Positions 23,381-36,100 of a stretch of 64,000 nt of DNA are shown piece after piece. The stretch is from Porites lobata (lineage: Eukaryota > Cnidaria > Anthozoa > Scleractinia > Poritidae). The notes under the pieces are model-generated. The model saw only the letters and a list, made by a program, of their open reading frames with translations, was not told the origin of the DNA and made no database searches. The DNA lies in contig CALNXK010000080.1 in NCBI GenBank assembly GCA_942486035.1, positions 1,550,001 through 1,614,000 on the forward strand. The letters are read 5' to 3'. Made by a program: the position numbers and the translations under genes. Each line of letters begins with the position of its first letter. The first letter of the stretch is position 1.

Positions 23381-25243
23381 TCATGCACAAGAACAACTTG
23401 TTGCAACATGACAAGCTCCATTCTCTCCGAAGAAGAGTTGATAATTTTTCTTGCACGTTGGTGGTGGGAGCCCATCCAGGAGACATCCAACATGTTGTTG
23501 TTTGCAGTGAACTTCTTCGACATGTCTTTTTAGACAGTTGTTATACTTGAATACTCTTCGCTTCTCACAAGGATGAAAAGAACGTCTGAGACGGTAAAGA
23601 ACGTTCGGACTGTCGACGGTGGCGTTGCTGTCTTTCTCTGATAGTGCGTGGTTAGAAAACCTGTTGTCAGTTACTTGGTTTAGTAAACGAAGCTGATCTT
23701 TAGTTGTTGTCGGCTTCTTTAGGAGTTGGCGGAATTTAACAGGACTCAGCAGCACTTCAGAGATAAGCCAGCCTCCTGTCATAAGATATAGAGTAAGCTG
23801 AAAGAAAAGATATGAGACGTACAGTCAACTCTCCGGCTAGGTAACAAGGACATCTAGAGTTAGTTCCTGCCCCGTTTCTACCTTCCTTACTCCTTTTAGG
23901 TGACTCTCTAAATCTCTAAATGTCGGAATTTTACCCTAACATAGTCTCTAGGGATAGGCCATTCATTTTAATCCTGCAGCTAATAATTGGGACTGCGATC
24001 CGATCATGAAGGGAAGATATAAATATTTTCACAGGCAAATACCTTTTTTATGTTTCTCCGCAATGAGGGATTTCGACTTGGAACTAGTTTCGTTCACTGA
24101 AAATATAGACAATTCGAAAGGTGTGCCCTTTACACAAGTTACCCTTTTCCCGAGAAATTGAAAAGGAAATTGACCATGTTAATCGCTCTCTGTGATGACG
24201 GAAGCATTGAGAAACTGACGGGTTCCGGAGGTCAAACCTTTCGGTGTTTAGTAATAACTTGTTTAAACATGTTTTCTTTACGTTCAATGATACCTTAATT
24301 GAACTCTTAAAGTGACATAAGTCAAATCTAAATGGCCAACGCCAAAATCATTCTGTAAAACGCTGATTAACAGATCAAACAATGCACCTGTACTAAAAAA
24401 CTTCATTTGAATATTGGTCACTCCAGTCCAAAGGAATTCCTCCACAGTTAAAAAAAAAAGCAAACTACATTTCATTTTAAGAAAATTTTCTTGAAGAACG
24501 ATTAAAAGCCAGGCTAAAACGTTTTAACCTTACGTCACTTCCTATTGTTTTGCTGATTTCAGTTTTTGAAAAACTGCTTAGCATACAGAATAGCAGATTT
24601 GTCTCCATTTACTCTACCGCAAAAGAAAGTATTATAAAATGAGGGGATCTGAAAATTAATCCGAGATCACATATCTCTGTCAACCCTTTGGTGAAGTGCC
24701 TGAGATGTGAAATATAGTTCTGTATTTTTGATTTTGCGGATGAAATCCAAAGTTTCACTTCACTTTTTTTAAAATTAAAATGAAATACTGTTACCTTAAC
24801 ATAACTATAAACTAGGATTTTTATTGATTTTTTTCCTGCGTTTTTTGTCATGGTTCAACCTCACCGCTTGCGCGCTAGCCGTTAACTTAAAACACTGATT
24901 TGGCCGCTTTAATTCAATTGTGAAAAGTCAAGAAGCAACTGTATGATCTATACAAATACGTTTTTGTGGTACATAACTATAATTTTAACTTTCAACTTTA
25001 GCTTTCCCAATCGAACTTTTCACTTTAACAAAGCGGTAGCTAACAATTACACACAGAATCCCGCGAAAGAACAGACAACTTTTGCAGTGCGAGAAAAACT
25101 TACAAGAACACCCCAAATATTCATCGTTGATAATTACGCAGTCTGGATTGCATGAAAAATGGATGATTTGGATGAAATCTTACAGAATGTTTTCAGTATG
25201 AAGAAAAATTGCAACTTACCTTCACGGCAGTTAAACTGATCAT
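23381..25243 (-). CDS. Gene B: secreted 8-Cys cystine-knot-like pro-protein
   Basis: Exon 1 is 25220-25243 (8 codons, MISLTAVK; donor AAG|GTAAGT), the phase-0 intron is 23798-25219, and exon 2 is 23381-23797 (acceptor CTTTCAG). The precursor is 146 residues. The signal peptide continues 'LTLYLMTGG' into exon 2, directly followed by WLISEVLLSPVK, a motif almost identical in gene D. The prodomain has one sequon (NAT) and ends VLYRLRR, a furin-type site at about 77-80. The mature domain has eight cysteines: C-x10-C-x9-C-x6-C-x9-C-x13-C-x5-C-x-C, ending SCSCA. It is the clear sister of gene D, which is on the opposite strand 12 kb away. A likely extracellular ligand or peptide; function is inferred only from architecture. 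A second ATG at 25323-25325 opens an overlapping upstream frame that would depress translation if it lies inside the transcript. Confidence 0.85.
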
Positions 25244-25348
25244 ACTTCAATGAAGTCCCTTCAGCGTTCAAGGATGACTGAGTTGATGTCGAGCCTGTCC
25301 GTTTCTTTTCTCGAGCCTGTTCCATGATCCAACAAGAGAATCAACGGG

Positions 25349-25355
25349 TTTTATA
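25349..25355 (-). promoter_or_regulatory. TATA box of gene B
   Basis: Minus-strand TATAAAA, 112 bp upstream of the start codon, in the same relative place as in the paralogues. Confidence 0.55.
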
Positions 25356-25359
25356 CCTT

Positions 25360-28130
25360 ACGTATACCTTGTACAAGGAAAAACAAATGGTGCACTGATT
25401 ACAATACTTTGCTAAAAATAGACTGATGCAAAGTTGTTACGTGGTCGCTTGGCATCCGATTCGTGTCGTGGTACACACAGTGGGCCCACGCATTAAAAGA
25501 AAGGGGGGAGGGGGTTGATTTTTCAAACGTACTGTTGGATACTGGAGTATGTGGCTTTACTCTTTTGGGCGGTTAATTGGGCAGGTGTAAAATAAGGGAG
25601 GGGAGGGGGAGAAAAGGGCGAAAAAGGGAAAAGGGTATTCCCTCTCAGTCTAAGCCTTTGTGTAAATTGAAACGAACCAGAATCATAAACTAAAAGGTCT
25701 CTTGTCTTAAACAGGGTAGCCAATTCCGGAACGAAATGAACTTTTTTTAACAGGGTTAAGATTTGAAGTCCTCGGCGGCACACCTCTACCCGAACATCCT
25801 TTGAGTCGCCTCCCCCCACCCCCCCGCCCGTGTATTGCCCCCCTCCCCTGGGAAGCGTGTCAATTACAATCCGTTATGTCCTGGCTGGAATACAATACAG
25901 TTTTACAAAGCTTTTATTGCAGCAAGCAGAATAAAAGATTACTCCTTCACGCTACCCCGGTTTAGCGCCGGATTGGCAGTCATGCAGCCGGGCAGACGGG
26001 AAAGGCCCCGGGCCATGTTTTTGCCATTTTAGTACAGACCACATTTTACACGCGACGACATTCTGACCACAATAAGTAAACAGATATTCAATTTGCAAGG
26101 CTGATGTAATATCATCAGAGCAGGTAATTACACAGGTAGCCTACGAAAATAAAAGATTTTAATAAAAAAACTGCTTACCTAACAGCTTGGGCTAGCTGCG
26201 GTAATTTTCTGTGTGAACAAGGGGTGAGTGATGATTTTATAAACGTTTTCATAGTCCAACATTATCTTACATATAATCAGTAATTAAAACATGAATTGAA
26301 ATCTACCTTTTTCTTATGTACCCTATCTATATTCTATTTTTTCAAATGACTTCTATTTGTCTTGAAAATTAGGACTTATCGTTTTAAAGCTCTTAAGTCT
26401 CAGCAGGATAGGCGTGTGCCATCAAGATTTTAAAACCATGACCCCGTATATATTTTTTGTTTAAAAGGAAAACATAATTGAAAATTGACACTCTTCAGCT
26501 GACCTTTTTTAAACAACAAACATAAAAAATGACCCCAGCCAATAACGCGGATCTTTGCGAATGGGTCGTTTTTCTTTTTCCATTTCCTACCTTGGATAAC
26601 AGAAGTTTCTTTTCCTTTCCTATTGAGCCTGGTCTCGACAGCGAGGCGCGAAGGCCACACCGAGATAGCCTCCCACAAACCTCCAACAACTTCTGCGTGG
26701 GAGAGCTTTATCAAACCGTGTGCACACGTTTTTCCATCCCTTGGAGAACGGACCTCTGGAGCCGGAGTAAAATCAGTTGAATTATATTGCTTTCTTTACA
26801 GTTCGCTCAGTCTTACAAAGGCGGGTCAAGATTTGTGATTTTAGATACCCTATCAAAGTAACACGTACCAAACAGCATAGAAGCCCCAAAGCCATACTCT
26901 ATCACCGGCTATATCGGCTTGATACATAACAGTGCCCCTCGGGGCTAGTAGACACGGGGAGGAGGGGGTGCACCGCAGAAATTAGCCTTTTTTAGCTGTT
27001 CAGCAAGTAGGAATGACGCAGAGAGAAGTGAGCAGAAAAAAACAGGGAGGGAATAGGTAAACAAGACGTTGTTGTCTCCTTTCTCACTCTTCTTTTCTTC
27101 CGCACCCTCCCCCCCCCGTTACCTCTATTTCACACCACTCTACTACTACTTTCCTACAATCTCATAGGATACAGTCAAAGTATGTTGATGTGGGGAAATG
27201 GTCTGTCGGCAGAATGGGTATATTATTTTCCAAAAGTGATTGAGATGCTCTAGGATCGTGAGGCGAGGGAAGAGTTTCTTCTCTCCCCATAACATATTCC
27301 TAGCTGTTTGATTCAAGCGCAGGCACGTGCAAAGATCCGATTAGTTACGTCACATTTTCATTGCTGGGTATCAAGCTTGCAAAGTAGTACTCAGTCTGCT
27401 CAGTGACTACGTCTCGCTCGAAGGGCGTCAGCCCTATTTTCCCCAAATATCTACTTCCCTCGCGCGCGGAAAAATCATGACTGTAGTTCCTCGCGCTACT
27501 GGGGAGGAAAGGGGGAGGGGTACTCCTGGGAATTCTTCTTCTCCTCCAGCTCCAAATCCTGACCCTAGAAAATGTCATTTTTAACTTGTTTTTAGAACCG
27601 GCCAGGAAAAAATAATGTCATCATAACTTAGACTAGAACGCGAACAAAAAGACTTCTTAAAATCCATTTCGAATTCGCATATTAATATGTTTTTTTTATA
27701 CTCATTTGGAATTGAAACGTTAAAAAAACTGCAAAAACCGTGGGCGAAGATCCTGCTGGTTGTCAACGTTGGATCTCCAGAAAAGAGATCTAATCAGTCA
27801 AAATATTAAGAACCAAACAACGAGAAGTCCAAAGACTACTGCAAAGCTGATCAGAACAACGTAAATTGCTTTTTCATAACAATATTTCGACTGGCCATAC
27901 CAGCCTTCTTCAGGCTGGCAGATGTTACTGAATTTAAGATAGGAATTACAATGTTATATAGATGGAAAATGTCGTAATAAAACTTGTTTAAAAGGGAGAG
28001 GCGGAACACTCCCGTAGCTCCCTCGAAACACCATACCCTATTCCAGACCAAAACTATGGGCACATACCTCTATGGCCTATGAGGATGCAACCTCGTCCCT
28101 AGGGACGAGGCTGATGAGGGTGTACCTACA
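25360..28130. other. Intergenic, homopolymer- and repeat-rich
   Basis: No supported gene. G/C-run tracts occur at about 25500-25620, 25810-25850 and 27105-27118. A patch at 26620-26720 ('gaggcgcgaaggccacaccgagatagcctcccac') and another at 27400-27580 have higher GC and several overlapping ORFs on both strands, as expected of transposon debris. A fragment of the ACCCTATTTCAGACC repeat lies at 28020-28080. Confidence 0.4.
28091..28110. repeat. Perfect 20-bp palindrome
   Basis: CCTCGTCCCTAGGGACGAGG is fully self-complementary. Its half 'aacctcgtccc' also occurs inside the fold-back element at 48930-49139, so it is probably a transposon end rather than a regulator site. Confidence 0.7.
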
Positions 28131-28139
28131 CGGGTGATT

Positions 28140-28145
28140 TTTATT
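28140..28145 (-). promoter_or_regulatory. Likely poly(A) signal for gene C
   Basis: Minus-strand AATAAA (CTCAATAAAAATC) about 150 nt downstream of the gene C stop codon. Confidence 0.4.
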
Positions 28146-28292
28146 GAGGCTTACAGAAGTGTACATGTGACTCAAATAGTTATTCAGTTTTTCATAGTTT
28201 TAATGAATAATAAACAAATTTCACGACCAGTTTAATGACAGCACAATTGTCTGTTAGTTTACATATTATAGAACCCCTGAGCTTCAAAGTTT

Positions 28293-29271
28293 TTACGCAC
28301 AAACACAGGCAGTTATAAATGTTTTTTTACACTGTGGATAGAATGTGATCTTAGGATCGCATTTTCTGGTGCCATACGTAGAAATGGAATTATGACATGC
28401 CGTGAAACTGGTGTCTTTACACTCATACGTTTTAACCCACATACCATCGCAGAACTCAAAAAAGTGCTTTGCCACACAAGAGCCTTCATGCCTTCTCTCT
28501 TCTGTATATAGCTCTGCTTGGTTCTGAAGCTGCTGGCTGGTTGTTTTCTTCTCATTGGCGACATTTTCATCACGTGACGTGTCAACTGTGTTTTCCTTCC
28601 AATCGGAAAGCAGGTGTTCAGCTGCTAAATGCGATGCGCCGGTATTACCGGGCAGCGGTGAGCGATCCGCGTCATCTTCAATGGGGATGGCGGTAGAAGC
28701 ACGTAAGCAAAGAAGTAACACGGTAACCTGTTGTTTGGGAAAGGAAAGGTTTTTCACGTAACGTAAATGGAGTAAGAAAGAAAAGAAAATCCTGCTAGCG
28801 AATATAAAAGGTGCGTTAAAAAACGGCCTTTCAGTCTCTTTCTGATAAAAAAAAAAAATCCAAATTTTCGTCAGGTTGTTTTATTTTATTTTTTATAAAA
28901 GCCTTCTACAGAATCAAAAGAACTTAATGCACTAACTCTGCTTTTTCAGTCCAAACAACCAGATGAAATGATGTTGTTTCTATAAAATATGTCAAAATTA
29001 TCAGAAGTTCTATCTGTTAATAGTTATAACTAAAATGAAAAAAGAGAATTAAAAAAAAGAAAAACTCCTGGAAAGGAAGAAAACGCAACTTCAAAAGAAA
29101 AAACAGTTTTTAACTAGTTAGAGGTGTTGTTACCTGGCTTTTGACAAACAAACATATCCGCGGGTTGCTGTTTCTTTCAACTGATATCATAGAGAAATTA
29201 ATCACAATGAAAGAGTACCAAATGAAACATAATTAACTTACGCATTGAGGTAGAAAGTTCCTATTTTGCAT
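28293..29271 (-). CDS. Gene C: secreted 8-Cys cystine-knot-like pro-protein
   Basis: Exon 1 is 29242-29271 (10 codons, MQNRNFLPQC; donor TGC|GTAAGT). Exon 2 is 28293-28727 (acceptor CCCAAACAACAG), joined in phase 0 for 154 residues. The signal core 'VTVLLLCLRASTA' begins exon 2. The 514-bp intron is the shortest of the minus-strand copies. The prodomain is acidic and Gln/Glu-rich, and ends in EERRHEGSC, a dibasic rather than full RxxR site (RR at 88-89). Eight cysteines are spaced C-x8-C-x9-C-x7-C-x11-C-x9-C-x7-C-x-C, ending ACVCA, which groups it with gene A. A reading frame running straight through from 28757 also gives an ORF with a methionine (MKNLSFPKQQ), but this lies in the intron polypyrimidine tract and is less signal-like than the spliced form. 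Confidence 0.8.
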
Positions 29272-29350
29272 CCTGTTTTTTGTGCTGAAGAGGCCGGCTC
29301 GAACACTTCGCAGCTTGCTTTAACAATGGTTAACGCATCACCCTTGTGAA

Positions 29351-29356
29351 TTTATA
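29351..29356 (-). promoter_or_regulatory. TATA-like box of gene C
   Basis: Minus-strand TATAAA 85 bp upstream of the start codon, consistent with paralogue spacing. Confidence 0.45.
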
Positions 29357-29559
29357 AACGTGTCCTTCATCACCATATGGTAGCTCTTGAGATCGCCCAC
29401 ACAAAATGCCTTTCAAGCTTTTTCCCATTTTGTTTGAGTGGAGTGCTCGAATCACGGGAACTCTTGTACCCAGTAAAGTAAGATGCACTTTATTCACACT
29501 GTTTGACACTAGAGTTAGTATTACTCAACCGGAAATGAATATGATCGAGATGATTTAAA

Positions 29560-29747
29560 GTACACTAGAATCCCTTTTAAAGAACCACCTTGGGGAAAGC
29601 AAATTCAATTCGAATTATCGGGAGGTTTGAAAGAACTGGCGTAAACTGATTATAGTGTTTGACTGTCGAAGGGAAGTTAAGTTTGGTTCGAATTAGCGGG
29701 AATTTCGAAAAAACTGAGAGTTCGAGAATTCGAGACTCCACTGTCCA
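29560..29747. repeat. Dispersed repeat with TTCGAATTAGCGGGA blocks
   Basis: Contains 'attcgaattatcgggaggtt' and 'ttcgaattagcgggaatttc' about 65 bp apart and ends 'gactccactgtcc'. It resembles the spaced end-repeats of pogo-like elements such as 60686-61099. It directly abuts the next MITE. Confidence 0.4.
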
Positions 29748-29748
29748 G

Positions 29749-30102
29749 GAGCACCCAACGAGAATATAGTTCAAAACCACTTATACATAGCATTGTTGAA
29801 CGTATTTTAGATATAGGCATATTTTTATCCCCTAAAAATTTTTCAGTCTAGTGATCCGAAAATTATAGGCATCAAAACTTACTTTTTCGAAAATTTCAGT
29901 CAGAAAAAAAGGTTCCAGAAAATTCTAGGTGACCTTTTTAGGGTAAAAACTCGTTAAAAATGGGCAATTGTACCATTTTTTCGATGTTCGAAAATCCTAG
30001 GAGAGGCAGGCAAGCAAGAAATTTACAACAAAGATTCCGAAAATTCTAGATCTCAAATCGTCTTCCGAACAGATATTTTCCAAAAATTGACGTTGGGTGC
30101 CG
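29749..30102. mobile_element. GGCACCCAACG-ended MITE, copy 1
   Basis: Starts 'gagcacccaacgagaatat' and ends 'ttgacgttgggtgccgc', that is TIRs of GGCACCCAACG. The whole 354 bp aligns with 43518-43898 in the same orientation, with scattered substitutions and small indels (shared 'gatccgaaaattatag', 'ccatttttNgatgttcgaaa', 'ggagaggcaggcaagcaaga'). No coding capacity. Confidence 0.85.
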
Positions 30103-30509
30103 CTAACTTGTGCTTTCGATGGGATGGAGAAAAGGACTTTTATATAATAACGATTAGGTTTAGTGCTGGAGATGGAGACCTTGATCGGCTACTCTTAGCA
30201 TTGATGGGGACCCTTCTTTGACTCAGGGAATCAGGTTTTAGCCTGAATTTTCGCTTAATTTTGGAACAGTTTCCAGGAATAATATTTACGTATATGCAAT
30301 TTATTCTACTTCCTCTTTTTGTGAGTAACCTTGCGTGGCCACTTACTAAAAGGCGTGCACTCATTAAAAGCTGATGACAAATGACGTTGGTTAATTGAGT
30401 CTCGTGGCCCCACTAAAACGTTTTTCGATTCAAAAAGTATATATAAACTGAGATGTGTTTATCGTATTTCAAAGTGACGTAAGTTTAATCGTTCAAGAGT
30501 GTGTATTTA

Positions 30510-30666
30510 GAAGTAATATATCAAACATGAGATGCAGTGTTTCATCACCAGATGAAACACCGAGAAGAGAGTTGAAAATACGACGCGCAGCGGAGTATTT
30601 TTGACGAACTTCGAGGTGTTTCATCTGGTGATGAAACACTGTGTCGAATGTTTGATATTTCTTCTC
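30510..30666. mobile_element. Fold-back element around GTGTTTCATCACCAGATG
   Basis: Arms of about 55 bp ('agaagtaatatatcaaacat...cagtgtttcatcaccagatg...') are inverted at 30510-30565 and 30611-30666 around a GC-containing core ('acgacgcgcagcgga'). Confidence 0.85.
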
Positions 30667-30669
30667 AAA

Positions 30670-32335
30670 CAAAATCATTTTTGAAGGAGAAATTAAGGAT
30701 GCAAATACTAAGCAGTGTTTCATCCGATTTCCAAACACTCATTAAACATTAATTTCCTTTGTATTTTCTTAATGAATTATTGATGAGTTTGAGAAGTATA
30801 TATCTCAATTGAAAAGACAAAGGCACTAGTTTCAAAGGAGACTTTAAAGACAACAATAAAGTAATAGTGAAATAATGACATTAATTTGTTGCACTGGACC
30901 GGGATGAATCTGTAAATGGCCAAATTTGAAACTGAAACGAGAGATCAAAAAACACACGACGTTTCAACAACATCATTACGTGAGACTTCGGGAAAACTCT
31001 TCATTTGAAGGCTCTTTGGTGGCTCCACATTTTGCGCCATTTTATTTCAGCATTTTTAACAGGATGAAATTTGTAATCGTTTGTTTTCAATTGATATTTA
31101 GTTCTTCCTTGAAAAAAAGGTAGAAGGTTGGTTGTCTTCGGCTCTTGGAATGGCAATTTAAGTAAAAGCAAGTATTATATTTCTATAGTGGTTCTCCAAC
31201 GCAGCTGTTCTTAGTGGTTCTTCAAGCGATCCTGCAACGTCTGCGTGGGAGGCTAGCGATATCTAAGTCTTCTCAAGGTAAGGCCATCTGGTGATTATTC
31301 ACACGGGAAGTTTTCCTTACAAGATTCCATTTATTGATAGACTGCGAACAGTCTCTCTCTTCTCGTAGTCTAATTTCTTGGTGATGATTTTGTAGTATGT
31401 TTGGTCCCGAATTTAAAGTCTTCAGGGAATTTGAGGATAAAATGACATCGATCCTCGGCAATTATTATAAATTATGGCTGGGAAACCCCCATGTAGAAGG
31501 ACCTTCTCCAAAGATGGCGGATGGAGATCACCTGAAGATAGGGGGATATATAGTTCAGAAATGTTTAAATGTCATTTGCTGAAGAAAATTTATTTGTGCT
31601 GAAGAAGTATGAGCGGCATTTTCTCTTTGATTCGTTTAGCTGATGTCGCACTTTCAATTAAACCACTTCAACTTTTGCGGCGCGTCATCGATCCGACACT
31701 TTACTACCAGAAGTCTATAATTTGCATTGCAAAATCCTGAACGATTTCCGCTAGTTGTAGGCAATGAAAATAAGCTAGAGCATACACGAGAATTTTAAGA
31801 GGAAAAACTAACATTCTAGAGAAACACGAGATAAAACATTCTCAACCCACCAATGAAAAGGGAGCGTGCTTATTTTTATATGTACAAAATATGTGCCATT
31901 TGGTACTACAATCGACTTTAAACGTTCCTTCTTTTTCTCGGATCATTAAAGAGGCGACTTGATTAATAACGATGCCAAGGGGTCTTTCTCAGTTCTATCA
32001 AGATTTAGTGCTATTTGAAAACCTCTTTGCACAAAACCTTTTTGTATTATTCGACTGTAATCAACGAAGGGTGGCCCGCTCTTCCTTAATGTTACCATGA
32101 CGACCACTCAAAAGTCACCGTTTGCGTAACGACGGATAGAGAAGAAGTAGGCTTTAGCTTAAAACTGGTTGGGGAGATGTTTTCACATTTGAGTGTCGGT
32201 TATGGGGGAAAAAATAAAGCACACGTTGTTTAAAGTGGTTCTCGTGAACCCTTGTGAAAACTCCTTTGAAATCGGTGTGCGATAAACGTAGACTGCAGGC
32301 TTGCAGACTGGCAGGTAAACGGGGTAAACATTGCT
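30670..32335. other. Non-coding, no supported feature
   Basis: AT-rich sequence with short ORFs only. A patch at 31235-31255 ('gtctgcgtgggaggctag') and a 'CCAAAGATGGCGG' at about 31505 look like debris of dispersed repeats. Confidence 0.35.
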
Positions 32336-32832
32336 GTGAAATGCTCTAACAGATTCTCTATCCCTAAAACAAGCCTTTTAGACAATCACATCAAGCACAC
32401 GGTATCTGGATGCTACGCCACTCTATCAATACTAAGAAAACTGAAATGTCTCCCTAAATACGAGCTTAGAAAGCAACTAGCAGCAAAAATTGATTTTGTC
32501 AAAACTAGATTATGCCGATCTAGTTTTTTACCCTCTACCACAATTTTTACTTCGACGTTTGCAACGAAGTTCAATTTGCTGCCGCAAGTTTTGTACTCGG
32601 TCACTATGTTAAGAACTTTCGGGATGTACGTAAAATCGGATGGCTTCCAATCAATGAGAGAAGAGATTTGAACCTCCTGAAATCGTGCTTTAAAGCTTTG
32701 CATAACACTGAGACTTGGCCAGATTATCTTAAAATAATAAAACAGGAATGCCCCAAGGAACTTCGCTCAAGCAATTCAATTAGATTAGTGGTCCCGACCG
32801 AAAACGAACTAAAACGGCACTTTCAAAGATGA
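32336..32832 (+). mobile_element. LINE reverse-transcriptase C-terminal remnant
   Basis: The first frame gives 'SLLDNHIKHTVSGCYATL' then SILRKLKCLP, the post-catalytic region of an L2/CR1-class reverse transcriptase. After frameshifts (about 32480-32560) another frame continues to a stop at 32830-32832 with 'FAAASFVLGHYVKNFRDVRK' then IGWLPINERRDL and 'KALHNTETWPDYL'. The order and the 'WLP..ER..' signature are diagnostic. AT-rich 3' sequence to about 33060 is probably its UTR. Dead copy. Confidence 0.75.
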
Positions 32833-33069
32833 TGCGTCGAAGCTATTTAACAACAAACCAGAAACTATTAGAAACTGTAAAGATTACAGAACCTTTTTAA
32901 GACTTTCAAGGATTTTTTTAATATGTAACAGATCTAGAGTACAGAGTGATTAGTTAGTTTTACTGCAATTTCGATTCTGTTAATCCTGCTTCTATTTTTA
33001 ATTGTATATTGCATAATTGTAAATAACTTAATCTGATTTATTTTTTAATTGTAATTGATGTACTTTAAC

Positions 33070-33165
33070 AAGACTTCGGATTTCACAAGCAAATGTCTCT
33101 CGGATTCCGGATTCCATAATTGAGCAAAAATTTCTTGGATTCCGGTATCCGCATTCGCTTACAGG
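33070..33165. repeat. GGATTCCGGATTCC-type repeat
   Basis: Imperfect tandem 'ctcggattccggattcc...cttggattccggtatccg'. Related to the inverted-sense 'ggaatccggaatcc' tract at 50553-50706. Confidence 0.5.
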
Positions 33166-33169
33166 TGGC

Positions 33170-36100
33170 GATGTGCCTAAAATGGAAAACCGAGACCTCG
33201 CCTTCCCCCAAATCAAGGACGGGAAAATGGCGCGTTTTTGCCCTTCGCGCGGCTTCATCCTTGATTTGGGTGGATGGGGGTTTGCTGTTCCAAGATTGTA
33301 GGTCCCACTGCTTTCTATCCTATGTATGCCGCTGACCATTTCAACAAACTTGCTTGAGCAATTGAGCATCAGGCCAGTTTGGGCATACGGAACTCTCTGC
33401 AATGATTTGCTTGAAGGACCACTAAACAATAGCTTCCAAGTGTGTGCGTTCATTCACAATACTAACGTTCATTAAATCGCATACAAATGTTAGTATATCT
33501 ATACAAGAACCTTAATTTCTCTAAGACAAAAGCTGCCGATGGCTCCTTTATTGGCCTGTTCTGTACCCAGAAGAAAGCAATTCCTTAAGAGAGCGAGGAA
33601 GCATAAACGTTGGCTTATTCCATTGGCCACCAATATCGACCGAAAATTTGCATGCTGACACGACATCGAGTGATAAATTTGTCTCGATCTCTGGTTCTCA
33701 ACTTGCTGCGCTTGTTCTGTTTTTCCGCCGATCTGCCGTTTACTTTGTGCCACGAAATTGACTTAACCAAAGAAGGGGAAAAACTTTATTGTAGACTTTT
33801 TTAGTTTTTTTTTTGTCGATTCTCGTCAGTGTTTCAATTTCCAATGAAACCAGTTCTTTTTTTGCAATTAACAAGATAAACGGAAAAAGGGGTCAGATGA
33901 TGAAAAAGCCACAACCTGTGCGCAATAGAGTTCGATTTCCGTTTCCGCTTAAGCCAAGGAAGTGGAAGAAGAGGCACGTCAGCTTATATTCAGTTATATT
34001 GTCCTTCACTTAAGGTCACGTGTGAATCAAAGAGCAAGCGTTAATCGTTAAAACAAAACACTATACCAACAGAAGGAAAGTACACTTAATTTTTCTTTAC
34101 TGACACAATTATGCTTTAGGATAGTTACCTCTTAGTTGAATGTCAAATTGTTGAAAGATAAAGAGGGGGAAAACAAATTTAAGCAATCAAACAGAAATTT
34201 TTCTGAGCATGGGGCGACATCCGTACACTGGAACAAAACCTAATTGATTAAAACGACTAGACACGATTCAGTGACAAGGAAACTACCATGAAAGGCCACC
34301 AATTTGACCTTCTTAATCTACAGAATCTCAGAAATCACACATGCATTCACGTAGCCCTGATTTAGGTTCGGGGCACATTTAAGTTTGATCATCACGACGC
34401 TGCTTTCGAGTTACGTAATTCATTTCTCGAGAGGTGTGGTGAGAATTTGAAGACATTTTCTAAGTGTTTAAGTGGTTCTTGGATAGGAGGAAATTTTGTG
34501 TTAAGTAGGGCTGCACCAGGGTTCAATAAGTGATACCGGATACCTCCACCCAGACTTTCTGGGAGTGTCTATCCCCGAGGCAGTACATTACGGGGAGTTT
34601 ATGTGCCTTACGATCTCAGATTCCACGCGAAAAGCTGAGTGGAATTGAATATCATTTGGGTTGTCTTTGTGACGAGAAAACCTTGGACTGAAGCCTGCGT
34701 TGTTTAAGTAACTCCCGGTTTTCACGGTAACTGAAAAGAGCTTCGAATTATAGGACTACAGTACAATACAGTTAAAATCCTCCAAGATTGTAAACCTGTT
34801 ACCATGGAGTTGCCCTGGCAAAAACACGGTCTTCCAGTGCAGCGAAACCACTCTTATCCCGTGGGCTATACTGGCTTTCGGGTATTTGCACGATAAAATT
34901 GCCTTTGTGTTTTAAGTGCCATTATCCACTGAATCCAGTTGCTGTAATAAAGCACGATTTCAAAGTACAACCTAGTTGCTGAATATGTTCTACTAGTCAG
35001 GATTAATTCAAGAATATTATCGACCATATTTCAGTTCCATGACGTTTCGATGACTCCTTCAGTCTGACAGATTTGACTACCGATTTAATAGGGAAAGTGC
35101 AAACATTCGAAGAATAAGTTATATTTAGTGTTTAACTCTCTGAGTAAACAGGCTGTCACGAAACTAGTGACATTCGATTGAGTTTCAACACGAAATTCGT
35201 GTCGTGCGAATATTGCTAAAGAATGATCAAGTTCTAATTTCATCCGCAAAAGCACATAAAATACAGTACTAGGGACAATTTAACAACTGCAAATTTTTCA
35301 CAGCTATGTAGGGATGACAAGGTCAACTGATGCTGTTATTGTTCCAGGTATCAGTCATTTTCAGTAACCCGTCTCAATTCTTAGAGGAATACTAGTACAT
35401 AACTGATTATATCTCAGAGGAAACAACATTGGTATTGCCAATGGTTTTCTGTAAGGGATCATTCCGACGCGGAAGAGAAATGGATTTCCAAGAATGCTAA
35501 AAACCAACTTAAAACAAATTTCCTACTTCGTAAAATGATAAATTGAGGATTGCCTTGCCATGTCCCATGTTAAGGTCAAGTTCATATTCCATTCCACGGT
35601 AAGCAAATGCGAATCGGGCTGTTAAAATCGAAATGCAGTTATGGTCACAAATAACGCCTCCCCTCCTTGGGTATACGAGATTATTGAATACAGATGATGA
35701 CCCCAAGGATTGAAAGGGTAAAATACAAAGCAAGGCTGATCTTTACAAATGAAAATCCGCTCAAACATTTTTTTATACATCAATGCGTGTTGAAATAAGT
35801 TCGTTGTTAGATGATCAAGGAGCTCCGCATTGTCTTCCTCTTTCAAAGAATTGGGGAGGAATAAGGAAAACCCGGAAGTACGTCACTTATATGTTAAACA
35901 ACTTCCTACTGCATGAATAAACGCATAGCAAATATTCATAATAAAAATTACGGAAAAAAAAGTAACAACAACAACAAAAAAACGATAAATGTGCCACATC
36001 AATGTAAAAATATACATATCTAGGTTTTGACTTTCTGAATTTTTAGTTATTATTTTTGTTACTTCAACCATTATTAATAACATTTTTCGTCTAGATTTTG

